Of a stretch of 64,000 nucleotides of DNA, positions 36,201-49,341 are shown one piece after another (position 1 is the first letter of the stretch; every line of letters starts with the position of its first letter). This DNA is from Isoetes taiwanensis. Taxonomy: Eukaryota > Streptophyta > Lycopodiopsida > Isoetales > Isoetaceae. The position numbers were made by a program, and so were the translations under genes. Location of the stretch: the NCBI GenBank assembly GCA_021234155.1, contig JAJEKV010000002.1, forward strand, positions 9,264,409 through 9,328,408, given 5' to 3'. The notes beneath the pieces are model-generated. The model was given only the letters and a program-made list of their open reading frames with translations, was not told where the DNA came from and ran no database searches.

Positions 36201-36796
36201 CATGCACATCCCCGGGGTGCAAAATCCACACTGAGATGCATGGAAACCAACAATTCTTTTTTGAATGGCATGCAGCCCTTTTGAAGAATTACCAAGGCCT
36301 TCAATAGTGGTAATTGCACATCCATCTAAGGAGCAAAGCAATGATAAACAAGAATTAACGGTGTAATCCTCAACCTTCCCACTGAGGGAATTAAATCTCG
36401 ATATTAATACTACACAAGCTCCACATCCGCCTGAAAGAGTAAAATAACTGAATTTAGAATATTATACTCAAAATGGATAACAAAGAGTTGAGAATCTCGC
36501 ATTAGGATATAATTTTGGGAGAGACAAGATAAAAATTGACTTCCTAGTAAACTTGAATTGCGTTAGAACTTTGCCAAAATGCAAAATCCAAGGGAATCAA
36601 AAGAAATGATAGGAAAGATAAAAAAAAAAGGTGGCCTACCTTCACCGCAACCATATTTGGTTCCTTTGAGCTGAGTGCGGGTGCGAAGGTAAGTAAGCAG
36701 GGTCATTGATGGGTCCACGTTTTGGAGCTGCACTTTCTTGCCATTGAGGGCAAAAACAAGGGGGGATTTCTCCTCCATCGGAACAGCCTCGGCCAT
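30215..36796 (-). CDS. AAO: Aldehyde oxidase (molybdenum cofactor flavoprotein), one frameshift
   Basis: This enzyme oxidises aldehydes to carboxylic acids in the cytosol. Plant relatives make abscisic acid from abscisic aldehyde; the substrate here is unknown. Exons: 36,796-36,640, 36,430-34,706, 34,331-34,075, 34,010-33,792, 32,832-32,614, 32,549-31,579, 31,446-31,351, 30,993-30,895, 30,741-30,552 and 30,444-30,215. All junctions are in phase, giving about 1,387 residues with one missing base allowed, close to the usual 1,330-1,370. The N-terminal 2Fe-2S cysteines are about 50, 55, 58 and 80; the second cluster has [12 protein letters not shown] and [11 protein letters not shown] (about 120, 123, 166, 168). 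The FAD domain has [11 protein letters not shown]. Molybdenum-domain motifs are GGGFGGKA (846), [11 protein letters not shown] (966) and GEPPL with the catalytic Glu (1315). One G is missing at 31,871-31,874 (residue 1085), which would remove about 300 residues. Intron 2 is GC-AG. The ATG at 36,794-36,796 fits family N termini. The symbol is for the family; the paralogue is not resolved. Confidence 0.95.
31871..31874 (-). other. Frameshift in aldehyde oxidase exon 6
   Basis: On the coding strand the run GTTGGGGCATTGAACTCGGG should encode VGGIELGQG, which needs one more G. Before it the frame reads DASVVVEVG; after it the family sequence continues in another frame as [14 protein letters not shown]. 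Exon 6 is 971 bp, one short of a multiple of three, while all other exons fit. Loss of one base in a four-G homopolymer is a common consensus error, but a real recent mutation is possible. Confidence 0.9.
33229..33300 (+). repeat. tRNA-derived SINE inside aldehyde oxidase intron 4
   Basis: TGGTCTAGTGG (33,229-33,239) matches the polymerase III A box TRGYNNARNGG. GTTCAAGTC (33,274-33,282) matches the B box GWTCRANNC, at the spacing of a tRNA-type promoter. It is antisense to the gene, in its longest intron (32,833-33,791). Near-repeats of CCAATTCCAAGTGRTGGCAACT occur just upstream (33,140 and 33,187). The right end is not defined. Confidence 0.6.
34700..34706 (-). other. GC donor of aldehyde oxidase intron 2
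   Basis: The exon 2 end reads CATCAG|GCAAGT on the coding strand, a perfect match to the AG|GCAAGT consensus of GC-AG introns. Its partner acceptor TTTGCAG|GTGAAGC is at 34,331. The joined codons give [13 protein letters not shown], as in the family. Confidence 0.88.
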
Positions 36797-39700
36797 GAAC
36801 AGCTACACAGCAAGCTAATGGCAGGGAGACTGTTAAAGTATGCGAGCACATGGATCGACCATTTTTGTCTTTGTCTCATCCTGTTGTGGGTCAAAAGTTC
36901 GAGGTCGGTTCTCCTTTCTAAGTTTCTCTCCCATAAAATTCAATTTAATTCAATTCCATTCAATTCAATTTTTAAGTCAGCATCTAACGTTGAAAATATG
37001 GAAATGTCCATTTCTAGGGTACTTTCTTTATTTCTATCCTTCCTGCCGGGTACAATCATCTTGAGAGGACAAGGATCCCTTTTTCCTTGAGACCCAATCA
37101 CTTGATCCTAGCTTAAAGACTGTTTCTGTTATCTATTTAGTCCAATGAATTTACTCTAATGGATGGAATCTCTCAACAAAAGACTCAATTTCTACATAAT
37201 ACCAGTATTATCAATACAAGACCCCCTAACGATATTCGACAATGCAATGCCTGCTTAGAAAAATGGATATCACCTTTGCAAGGAAACATATTCATTAATT
37301 AAACAAAGATAGAGAGCATTCATTTCAACCCTTAACCGAAGGGTTTGGTGCATGTAAACGAGAGGTTTGTTGGGAGAAGGGATTGACTTTGGTAGCCAAT
37401 ATGCATGACGAACTTTTATCAGAATTTCTTGAGATGATCGACGTTTGAATCAGCTACGTTAGAGAGGAGAAAAAAAAGGATGGTCATTGTTGATATGATC
37501 TTTTATTGGAGAGCAATTGTATCTCGAAATATGTCTAGATGTACCATTAAATTGCACTGTTACTTATCGGAAAAATATGGTGTAGACTCAAGGTAGGGCT
37601 AAAGATTCACGAGGATACAATCCTAGCTTACATTAGGGAATCCCATTAGCTGAATTCTAATGACCCCTATTTTTCAATTAGAAAAAAAGGACACAAACCC
37701 AGAAACATTGAAAACAATGCAAAACAAACTTTTGAATTCCAAAAGAAAATCCCTCTTTTGGATGTCACATGGGTAGGCCACATTGGCACAACTATGATTT
37801 GTTGCCTTGACAAATTGCTACTGGTAAGGCTTCAAAATTTGTGATCCACACATTTAGATCACCCCTTGGCTTCAAAATTTATGGCTGGAAATGTTCACAC
37901 ATTTGGACCATTCCTGGTCTCGACCTTCGTTGGTACTTAGCGGGTAAGATCTCAAACTCTTATTTTCTGAATATGAACCAAAATCTCAAACTCCTATTTT
38001 GCGATTATGAACCCTCGTTAAGCACTAGGCTATTTTGTTGACTAGAACAAACACCAATACACCTATTCAAAATTCATGTGTCTCCACAATGTTTTAATCT
38101 AAAACTATGTAATTCGGCATTTTTGTTAAACAATGACTCGAAATATTCAGCATTTGCTACAACTATGTAAGTTCACTTCTTGTTTTCCGAATTAATCTCA
38201 ATTGCCTTCATTTAAGCTAGGCATTGTTGACCCTGAGCAGAATTTTTATGCAGAACCCTCTCTTTTATATATAAGGTTTAAGAACAATGAAGTGGGGAAA
38301 CATAGCTAGCCTCAAAAAAATATGAATAGCAAATCTAAATATTTTCAGCGTAATTAAAAAGATGATGTCGATATATATACATACATATACCAATATCAGA
38401 ACTTTTATAGAGCAGTGTCTAACATTTTCTATTTCTGTTTTTAGCTTCCACAAATTGCCTGCCAACCAAAGCTTATTAGAGAAGCAACAAATCCGGATCT
38501 TCTAGTATCCTAATGATTTTCTAGCGAAACCCGAGGATCTGTATGGTATGGACCTTTTGCGGAAGGTGTAGTGTCTATACTGTACAGTTTTGAAATCAGT
38601 TAGTTTCTAGAATTTGCAAACTGAAAACTTGGTCTTCCTGATTTATGAGGCCCTTAATAACAACCATTTGATAATCCATAGAATTTTGTAAAAGGGAACA
38701 ACACTCTTGATCCTCTGCTTGCTATGATGTTTTCAACCTCAAACTGTGGCAGTCAAGTGCCTAACTTTAAGTACTGATTGCATTCTTATTAATGCAATGA
38801 ATTTAAAGGTTCATCCATATATATGGCTGCATGCAAAACTGTCATCTTTTATAAAGCTTAACATTTCAAAAACAAATTAAAAGCACAACCTAACATGTTA
38901 CAGGGTAGCAAATATGAAATGGAAATAAGGCACACAACAATTGTAACTTTTAGAAGTATTGATTGCTTTTCCTTTCCTATTAATGTAATGAATCTGAAGC
39001 TCATCCATGAACAAGGCTGCATGCAAGACTACCATCTTTTAAAGCACAACCTGACAATTATAGGCTAATTTCAAAAATAAATTTCAAGCAAAGCCTAACA
39101 TATTACAGGCTGACCTCGTATATGAAATAAGGGACACAATAGTTATACCTTCAATTTTGCTCTACTCCAACCTTGAACCGTCCTGCAAAATAAAAGCTCA
39201 TTTCTACCCATATATCTTTCTTGATATGCTCGAAACAGGTTTGATGTGACCAAGATGGCATAGCAGATTTTTCAAGCTCTTAATCCAAGGAGGAATGCTT
39301 TTACCGAGCATATAGGTTCCAAGGCACAAAAATGCAAACTAAGCTAGCAGTCAGTGCGTACAGATTACCTAGAGAATGACATCAAGGAACTTGCAAATGC
39401 ACTCAAAACATAACTTCAAGTAAGAAGGAGGCGAGGAAAAACCTTGCCGCAGGTAAAGCATCTGATGGAATGATTGATGGAATGATCTTACCACGCCTTG
39501 TGATAGAACTCTATTTGATGCCAAACAGAGAAGATGCTACTATTACCTCTTTCCACACGAATCAAAAACATATCTAAGAGAGTGTAGAAGATAGAAAACC
39601 CGGTTGTATAGCACGTGCTTCCTTCCAGCTCAAATAAAAAATGTATCTTGTATTTCGCACAAATAGAAGAGAGATTTTCATCCAGCCTTACACAAACGTC

Positions 39701-41562
39701 TTCATCCTCACAAATTGGATAATCACAAATTGGAAAATAGACATAGCATTCTCCAGCGGCAGTCTACAGGGCGGCTGGCTGTGCACGCCATAGCCAGCTA
39801 TGCACAGTACCTTGATGATGCACAGTACCTTGAGGACGACAATAAAGAACCGATCCAAAACCAATGGCCAGGATACGTGTCCTCAAGAATATTCTAAGAG
39901 AATCATCCTACAACAATTATATATCTATCTAACTATATATAAGATTACTAGAAAAAAAAAAATTGGAACTAGTAAACGGGTGCCCGACGTTACCGGGCTA
40001 ACTTCCTTGCGTGTGTTTTTAGTCGGCCCTTAACGTCCATATGTGCAACTTCAACAACATCGCATGTTAATATTAGCAAGAATGGATATTATTTGTTTTG
40101 TAATTATTTTTGTTATTGAAATTGTCTAATCACAACATCGTCAATGTATTAATTTTGTGTTTATAGATTTCAGTAAAGAAAATAATGTTTTATAAGGAAT
40201 GTGGGAGGCAGTTAAATCTACCTCTGAAGACGAAAATTTGGAAAGACAGATCCAAAACTTATGCGCAAAATGTCACCCTTAGAGATAATTAAGTACATCA
40301 ACAAAAAATAGGTACATAAATGTAGAACACAAAATTTTGTCCTGGTTCATTGGCGTGCTTTAGTTCATGACAAAACTCTAAATATGTATCTCCACATGGC
40401 TCACATCACGAAAGGCCTAATGTTGTACTTTGTTGGATGCTCCCGTGATATCTTCACTTCTCCGACAGATAACATCTTGGCCGGGGTAAAAGTGAATGCA
40501 CGGGCGAGTCATTTATTTGAACTGCCCACGATGTCTCACATGACTATCAAGCACGTGAGACAACTCATTCTGAAGGTAGGCCCGTATAATGGAATTAGAT
40601 ACTATCTCAGGACAAAATGATTTGTAGACTCTAAAACGCATTCCATTACATATTCCAACACGTGTGAGTTCTTTTGCTACTAAAATGCCAATTCGCCAGT
40701 GCACAGTGTAGCTTCTCATCCGATAAAAAAGGCAAACAATTGAAGGTTAGTTAAAAGCACTATATTATCCAATAGGTAGATACATGTAGTCTATCATCCA
40801 TCTACCTCTCTCAAAGCACATCCGCGTAAACGAAGTTCCCTTAAGTAGACTTGAGCCAATAGGAAGTCATCAATTAGTTAGATGTAGTGCTTCAACTTGA
40901 CAATCCCGTCGGTGCAAAATATTTCTCTGACCTTTGCAATGAAGACATAGGACATACACTTGAACTCCAATGGAGACTTGCTCAACGGCAGTGCTTTGGA
41001 TAAGCGATTTTCTCAAGATGACTGGCAAGATATATACCATGACATATCACATGAAGGGTATGAGTTTTCTAAGTGCTGAAGTATGACAATAGAATTTCTA
41101 GAGCTACGTTTTACAACATTGACCATGAGTTCTCAATGCGATAAACTATAATAGGAACATGATTACTCTTGAGCAAAATTGGTTGAGCTTTTACATTACC
41201 TGAAGTTGCAACAACTTAAAAATGATTGCATAATAATACATCATGGTGTTAGATTCATCATATAAGTTACATGAAATCTTGCCTGGGTCAAGTTTTAATT
41301 TTGACAGTTATTATAAGGTAAACGTGTATAAATAAATGCCTGAACAGCACAACTAAGCTTATCACTACTAAGTAGATTATCTATGTCTTTTGGAATGCTT
41401 TTTCCGGCAACAATTTTTTTCCCGGCAGAAATACCCTACCCTATTCTTTTCGGCACAAAGCGTGCCTGCAGCTATGGCGCATGTGTTTGCTTAAGAAAGC
41501 CGAGCATAGCCGAGGTCTGGACAGCGGCAAAAACTTGGCATCTCTTAGCAGAGGATGGTTTA
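36797..41562. other. Gene-free DNA upstream of aldehyde oxidase
   Basis: The 5' flank of the oxidase gene lies here. No core promoter element could be assigned with confidence. There is a short ATTCAATT-type repeat at 36,937-36,976 and a CACAGTACCTTGATGATG doublet near 39,806. No open frame with a recognisable domain was found. Confidence 0.5.
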
Positions 41563-41748
41563 GGGTGCTTTCCCATGGACGGCCAGACCTGGATGAGGTC
41601 AGGCCCAGGTCCAAAAGTATTCCTCGGGATTATTTTCTAAATGAGGTTCTTAACCTCAGCCACTCCGGTTCTCAGCTCATGGGAACATCGGAAAAGCAGA
41701 CCAGACCTTCAGGAAACCTGGAGGTTTTCTGCCCATGGGAAAGCACCC
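41563..41748. mobile_element. 186-bp MITE, PIF/Harbinger (Tourist) type
   Basis: The 16-base terminal inverted repeats are perfect: GGGTGCTTTCCCATGG at 41,563-41,578 and its complement at 41,733-41,748. A direct TTA lies on each side (41,560-41,562 and 41,749-41,751), the three-base target duplication typical of PIF/Harbinger elements. It is non-coding and would need a transposase in trans. Confidence 0.85.
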
Positions 41749-42404
41749 TTAGCAAGGTCGGCAAGCTCCTTGACAGGACCATGGTAGACACAATAGTTTG
41801 AGATATTTTATTTCCAGCACCGTGGACATAGCAGCTCGACGCGCTTTTAATTTTCCTACCTGAATTGCCTTCATTCGTGGCTGTTTGTGATCCAAATATT
41901 AGATTTCTTAGACTGTTTTCTTCGTCTGGATGATGCTCAATTAGGCAATTTTTCGGCAGTCCAGCCAAACCCTCTTTCCTATGGTCACAAAGCGGGAAAG
42001 TAGGACGCTCTTGCAGAGCTTTGAAGATCTGGCTGCTCTTGGACTTGCAAAGATTCATAAATTGCAGAGGTAGGTTGCTGTAGATTTTTTGGAAAGAAAA
42101 GATCTCCTCAAATACAGCTCAAAAAACTCTTTTCGAAATTTTTTGCAAGCAGAAAGCCTAATATTCAAATTTGAGTCTCAGATCTGAACTTGACAGAGGA
42201 TCAAACAGTTGCTTTGATCTAATCTTATGGGTTTACAAGATGTATACATCAAAGTGCTTATAGCAAATAATTCCATTTGGGCAGCATGCTTGCATAATTG
42301 GAACCTTTAGGGTCTGCAGTAGCCAGACAAAATCCGGCAGGAGCAGAATGGTGAAACATGCAAAAAATTATTCGCCTCTTCCTCCTGTCTTTATTTGTTG
42401 GATC

Positions 42405-45400
42405 TCATTAGGGCGGATTTGGGGTCTGAAAATGGCCCTTATCTTGGATGCCAGAATTCCACGTCATGTTTCTCGCGACCAATGATGTTTGCGCATTTTT
42501 TTCCAAAGTCAGTATTAGTTGGCAAGTAGAAAGAGGAGCAGGCTTACTTGGCATCCACATGGCGAAATTTCATAGGACATGTTTGTGCATTCATTGCAAC
42601 CACATTAATGGCCCGCATTTTTCGAAAATCGTATCGCGGACCAAAATAATGGCTACTTTTCCCGCCTACTGTGCACATGCCCACATGCACCAACCACCTT
42701 TTCAAATTTTGGCACCAAGATTTCCATTGTTCACATTAGCGCCGCTACGTGCATCCTCTCCGCCTTCGCTCTTCATTTGGAATCCAAGTCTTCAATAGTG
42801 TCTGTGTTTTTGCGGGGCGAGCATAGAGTTAAGCAACAACGGCGAGACGATGTGCGGACAAGCAAACGTCGCTACATGCCATGTTTTTACTACCCAAATT
42901 TTTCATTCTCGAAGTTTTCCTACTTTTTCCGACTCTTCCCATTCATCGTATTGCTCCCCCGCCATTCATTCTTACAATTCAACGACCGATCAGATCTCTA
43001 ATTGCATCCATCATTGCTCCTAGTACTCCTACATTGCTTCAGTTCATCACTTACAAAACAATAAAGGCATGAGGGTGGAAGGATATCTATCCATAGGCTT
43101 GTGGGTGAGAATGCTATCCTTAACGGAAGGATGACTATGGAGTTACATCGTAGCGACATTCATACGCAATGAATAGGTAGAACTATAGGTTCAAAATAAA
43201 TGCTATGGATAGTATATTGCAAAAAAAAAAAAAAGGGAAGGGGAGGGGAAGGGGTTTGAAGAGGAGGATATTTGCAAATTTGCACCCTCAATAATACATG
43301 GATCACACCATGCGAAAATGCATATGCACTTTGTAAATGTGTAGTGAGATTTCGCGTCATGTGATCCTTGCTTTTTCTTCCCTCTTCTTGATTTATATTC
43401 ACTCACCGAATCAAATATTTTTCTTTGGGCTATATTTATCGATGTCGGGGATTTGGGACTAGGGAAAAGCATTCATCGGCATCGTTGTTGTCTAACATAT
43501 GGACATAAGAGACATGCTTTTCCAAGGTATACATTCGGGGCAATGGGCATCTAGTTTTACGTTGTAAAATTGTGGGAGAGAGCTTGAAAGTCGTCCCATG
43601 ACCTCGTTTAGCGGAATTGTGCAAGCCTTATGAGAATGGTGTTCTTGCAATGAAGAAATGTTTGATAAGACGTGTATCCAGGGTTGTTGAAAAAATGAGT
43701 TACAAAATATTTGCTCCATTAGAGGTGTTTACTAATGCCACGACACAAAAGCTCCAAAGACATATTGTATAAAATGTCACTTTCATGAGCCTTTGGATCG
43801 CTTAACTCAAAGTGTCACATATGGAAACATTGTTAGGTTTGATAAAATAACATAAAAATCTTATTTAATAAAGCTTTGGTTGTTGGTAAAGTGTTGGCTT
43901 ATTGATTATGTGTTTGTATTTTGCTTTGGGACCCTCTTTGAAAAAGTTAAGTTCATAAAACATAATATAACTTGGAATGATACATATTTTATATGCAAAT
44001 GGGAGACTATTGATGAGGGACTTGGTGTTATTATCTATTGACAACAAACAAGAAAGTGGATCACACCATGCGAATTTAGTATATTCCAACCTTTTAGCTT
44101 ATACAAAATTAAGCTTGGTGTGATCTTTTGGAAAAACATGACTTCCTTTTGTAAAATTACTTTGATTATCTTTTAATAAAAGAAATATATATGTGTCTTA
44201 TTTGAAGTTAAGTGTGGATATGTGACGTGTTCATTTATTGATAAAGTGTTTGCTTTTTGAAAAGGGCTAATAACTTTATGTACTACTAGAGTTGGTAAAG
44301 TATTTTAGATGCAAATAGGATGCTTGATGTGATCCTTCTTAAAAAAAGATATGCTCTTTGAAAAGGACTAATAACTTTATGCACTTGGGGTGGTAAAGCA
44401 TTAAATGAGAAGGGGTACTTGTGTTTAATTTTAATTTGACAACAAATAAGAAAGTGGGATCACACGATCGCTAATTTAGTGTGTTCCATTTTTTGCATAT
44501 GTACTATTCGGCTTGGTGTGATCCTTCTTGAAAAATAATATGCTCTTTTTGAAAAGGATAATGACTTATGTACTTAAGAGTGGTAAAGCATTTTAGATAC
44601 AAATAGGAATGAGTACTTGTGTTTAATTTTAATTTGACAACAAATAAGAAAGTGGATCACACCATGCAATTTAGTGTGTCCCTTTTTTTGCATATGTATT
44701 ATTAAACTTGGTGTGATCCATCTTGAAAAAAAATAGCTTTCAAGTAAAAGGAAAGAAAGAAATATCTTATTTAAAGTGTAAAGTGTTAGTATATAAAGTG
44801 TTGGTTTATTAAAATACTATTTGTTTACGCTAAGTTGTAAGTTGAATATTTGTGTTTCTATTTACTTTTTTAATGCAAAGGATCACACCAGCGAATTTCT
44901 TATATGCAATTACGTGCATGAAGATTTCGCGAGATCATATGATCCTCTTTAAACAAGGATGGCTTTGACCTTCAATGTTCATAAATTTTATGAATGTTTG
45001 CATATAAGAATGTCACATATCATATTTTCTTAAAAATGGTCATCAAATGGATAACTAGCCAAAGAGTTCTTCTACTACTTAAAGGCTTTCAAGACTCATT
45101 TTTGCTATAATTTAAATAGCAATAGAGTTTTAAAGGAATCTATTGTTAAAGGTAGTCAAAGACTTCTTATATTAGCGGTATCTAAACACAAACACCATAA
45201 CCTTTGTACTTCAAGAATGTATAAACCCTTCACATTGCAAAGTATAATGTCATTTATTAGCATCTTCACGGACATTTCCCTTCCTTATCGGAAGCACTCA
45301 TCTCAAGGAACTTATTCGATTCCCATGCCTTCATCCTCTCTCAATCTCTCACAATATCCTAGGAGGACAGAGTTACCGGCCACCACAAAATCGGACTAAA

Positions 45401-46490
45401 CTTGAAACGTCCCGAAATGACGGTTTCTTTTGCCACTCAACGGATCCAATGGATATAAACCGCCATCCGCCTGTGATGTCAACACTTTTGAGCCCGCAAG
45501 ACACAACACGCGTCAAGGTCTAAATTCTTATTTTTTAGACCTCCTTTTTATGCGATTGAAGATCGGAGCATATTCGGGAGTCACCGGATCCTTATCCACA
45601 CATCATTTGGAGCTTCCATATCGGCGTGGATCGCGACGGGCGAAATGAAGGTGTACAATTTTTTATGCCCCAAAGACAATTAAGCCGTGTGAGCCGAACG
45701 TCCGTACTAACCTCGTTTTTGAAATTTGCAACGTGCACATGGAAATCGAAAAGTCCATTCTCCTACAATCCATGCTTTTATACATTAAGCAAATTCAAAT
45801 TTCGAATTGTAGGGGGCGGAAAGCCTGTATTGGGATGAAGTAAAGATCCCTGGTTAATCTTTGGGTTCACATGGACCCGGCTAAGCGTTACCGGCTTAAA
45901 ACCGGCTGAACTTGGGCGAGGCAAAAAATTCAGCCCGTTTTGGAAAATCAGCCCTTGCAAGATCCAACTTATGTAATGATGCAAATACTAAATTTTTAAT
46001 CGAAGGCGACTCGCCCAGAACTTCAATGGAGGGCCTAAACTTCTCCATGTGAACCACCCATAAGGCGCAGCCGCAGCGCCTCGAAATGAAAGTCTGATAC
46101 AAAGCTTCAACCTACACATTCAAATTTTGAAATGTGGAAGGCGGGAAGCTTGTATGGCCATGGCTTCTAAATGAAAATAAGCTAAGAATTCCGGATGACA
46201 CGACGCTTGGTATCCGACAAATCAAGAGGCACCGCATGAGTTGCGTGGTATGCTATAATGCAAGTGGCTTTTAGAAGCGCCACATGTTGCATCACTGCCC
46301 CGACAACCAAATGCAATTAAATACATATGGCGCCCAATGAATGCTAATCCCCCTTATTCCGGAGAATATTCCAAGTAAATCAGAATGATGAGATTTTGGT
46401 ATCCTAGGTGGCATGGGAAAAAAGGAGCGGAAATATGACGTGGAATGGCTGATAGGAGGCCATTTTGAGACCCCAAATCCGCCCTAATGA
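42405..46490. mobile_element. 4.1-kb element with terminal inverted repeats, transposase not seen
   Basis: The left end TCATTAGGGCGGATTTGGGG (42,405) and the right end are inverted copies. They continue for about 70 bp with few differences, including the inner block ATTCCACGTCAT, and more weakly for about 200 bp (TTACTTGG and GCATTCATTG). Long inverted ends suggest a Mutator-like element, but no clean nine-base target duplication was found. The interior has no transposase or other coding domain. It contains a 195-bp tandem array and a block almost without CAG/CTG. Confidence 0.65.
44120..44712. repeat. Three-unit tandem repeat, period 189-209 bp
   Basis: Units begin with GTGATC at 44,120, 44,329 and 44,518, and the next starts at 44,713. 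Shared strings include TTTGAAAAGG.CTAATAA, GGTAAAG, TTAATTTGACAACAAATAAG and GGATCACACCATGC. It lies inside the inverted-repeat element. Confidence 0.8.
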
Positions 46491-49341
46491 TTCTTCTCTT
46501 CCTCTTTTCTTCGCCATTTGGCTTAGAATTTTTTAAAACAGGTTATCTCATCTTCGGCTTCTCAAATTCTACATTTTGATGCCAAATTTGGATATTCTCA
46601 GCCTGGCCTACGGTTTTCTAACAAGATCGGTTTTATTTCTTAGTCCCCTGCATCTTCAAATAATCTTGCAAATCTGAGCCTGCTTCCGCTTCAATCTGTT
46701 GATTTTTGGGATTGAGAAGAGTCGTGGGTCTTTAATCTAATCCGAATTAATTTTAGATGAATATCCAAAGGGCTGTGATGCCATTTTTACCATAAAGAAT
46801 GGGTAAAAGCAGATTTTCCCTAAAATCCCTCCATTATTTTTGCTTCGAATCTCTCTATAGGACATGATAGTAAGAAGCATTCGGCCACATACATGTAAGT
46901 TTTCTTTTTTAAAATTTTTGGGCATAGGGCGCTGGCAGCACTAAATCCTTGTGTTTAGATAAGTAAAAACTACAAAAAATTTATCGCGGCGACCTAGGCC
47001 GCCACAAATATTTCTTTCAATTGCAAACCTATGGCCTTGAACCAACAATTATCCAAACATGTAGTATGGAAGATGTGGTTGCCACCATGATAGCCCTTTT
47101 CCTTTACATCTTTCCCAAGTCATTCATGTCTTGCTCGCTAGAAGGGGCATAACTTACAAAGACTTAGAGGCAAGGGAATGAATGATATTATATCAATCAA
47201 TCTTGTTAATTTGAGATTTTCCGGTTTGGTGGAAAACATTTTTGGAAGTTTGCTTAATTTGATTTCCTAAGATTTTAGTTTTGGGTGCCGGAATGTTTTT
47301 TTTTGAATTTCCAAAAATCGTAGGATTTTTCCATATGATTATGGCTTCTTCGATTCCCCCCTTAATCCGGTCAAGAATTTTTTAATTCCCCCCTTAATTC
47401 GTCGACATGGCATACCGCATGATGCCAGGCACAACTCGCATGCATTTCTGTGGCATCTAGAAATTCTGTGCGGCAAGGAACATTCTATTTTGGCTCAAGT
47501 TTTATTGGGACTGCCGGCTTAGCTTCCTTACAATGGGCCTCCCAACGGATTCTGTGATATGTTTTGGTGGAGTTATTGCGAATTGCAAAGAAGCAGTTTA
47601 TTGTCTTATGGCCATCAAATGGATTGTGAAAAAACTATTCTAATCAGGTAAGGCTCTTTCAGACTCTTCTTCCGGCTTATTGATCTTAGCATTGCCATAG
47701 GGAAGTTATTGCCTTCCTGCTTTACTGTTGGTCATCCGATTTTGCTCATCTACAGCTATTTCCTTGCAAAGAATATTTGCATGCATTTATATTGAGTATC
47801 TTATAAGTAGATATCTTATATCTCCATTGTAAACATGTGTTTGAGGATAGTTCTAAGGTAGTTGATCACTTCACGTTCTGCAAGATTACTTCATATTAGA
47901 TTCGAGATTGAAGTCTACTCCAACATCATGGTTTGTTATTTAATCTTCAAGTTTTGAAGTTAGACTAGGCATGAAGGTACCAATGTCCAAAGTTCTCTTC
48001 AATATCTAATCTTTTGGTTACTTCATGCACAGATCCATTTGCAGTACTTGGTTCAACAAAAACAATCAATTGTCAATGCATGTGTAAAAAGCACAATGGA
48101 CACTGCAGCCCAGCACTATCCAATGCCTAAAATCTAGTATATATATGCTATGTAGACATTTGACATTTGATTGCTTATTTCATATGGTCTTACGTTTGCA
48201 TATTTCCTCTTTCTACATGCTTTTCTACATTTTCATGCAATTCATTTTTGTTCTTGCTCTTTTGTGCTCTATGGATTGCTAACCAGGGCGTGCATGCTTT
48301 TTGTAGGAGTTCCTGCTACTTACAGTATTCAAAGCCTTGCCTTATTTTGTACTCATCTCCCTCTTTAGATAAATAATCATTTGCAAGCTAATATTATAGA
48401 TTTCGTACCTGATCCTCATTTTCATGCGTGTAATCCCCATCCATTTATGAACATTATTATCAGCATATCCCCTTCTAGGATCATGTCCTCTTCCACGACC
48501 TTGCCTTTCCATCCCTTGCAAATCCGGCAAGGTATCAAGATAGCACCAAGCTCCCTCGCAATCCCGATAATATCTAGTGCTTCCCATCAGAATAATCCCA
48601 ATTCTCCTCTTCCGCATAAGGCTCCCTATTTTTCCTTTTTGCTTGCTAACTATCCCTCTCAAACTTTTGCCATTAAGGCTCACCAATACCCAACCATTTT
48701 TAAAGCGTGTCAGCCATGTCTACTTTTTAAGAATTGTGCTCTGTCATGTCATAAACCTAAGATACCTTAGATAACCTTTGCCTGTCAATCCCCTTAGGAT
48801 TTTTTGAGCTGCACCCATTAGCATTAATTATAGTCATAGAGTTTTTCAAAAGGTACTTTTTTTTAACCTTAGAAAACCAAATACCCAATTATGACTTAAC
48901 CATTGGTTTTAATTTATCATAAAACGTATTATGCAATAGCACCACTTGACCATATGTGTGCATTTTTTTTTATATATATGAATTTTAAGTGTCACTTACT
49001 ACGACTTTCCTTCTACCATCAGTCCCCATTATTTAGAAGAGTCACTTAGTGCTTATTTAGCCCTTAGAACTTGCTCGCATATGTCATGAAACAGTTATCG
49101 ATCAAATAAGGAGTTTCACTTTCAGATTATGTATCCAACACATATGTTATTGCATTAAAAAAAATCCTACCTCCTTCCGCAGGATGATAGAAAGACCCAA
49201 TTCAATAAAGCTGTACTAGTAGGATGGGCAAATCCCTACTATTACAGCAGGGGTCATGCTTCATCCCGTATTTTATAAATTTATAGCCCTTAAGCATATT
49301 TACACTCTGAAAATATAGCAGATGCAATTCACAGTACCTTT
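46491..49341. other. Gene-free DNA
   Basis: No gene was recognised. A CACTA-like motif ACTACAAAAAATTTATCGCG with a GC-rich near-palindrome (CGACCTAGGCCGCC) lies at about 46,968-47,010, inverted relative to those at 8,988 and 30,061. Open frames at 48,340-48,775 occur on both strands and have no recognisable domain. Confidence 0.45.

Noticed and set aside
48342-48770. Open frames of 114-129 codons on both strands as C-terminal parts of the RT gene
   Set aside because: The RT frame has its own clear stop at 49,342-49,344 and nothing links these frames to it.
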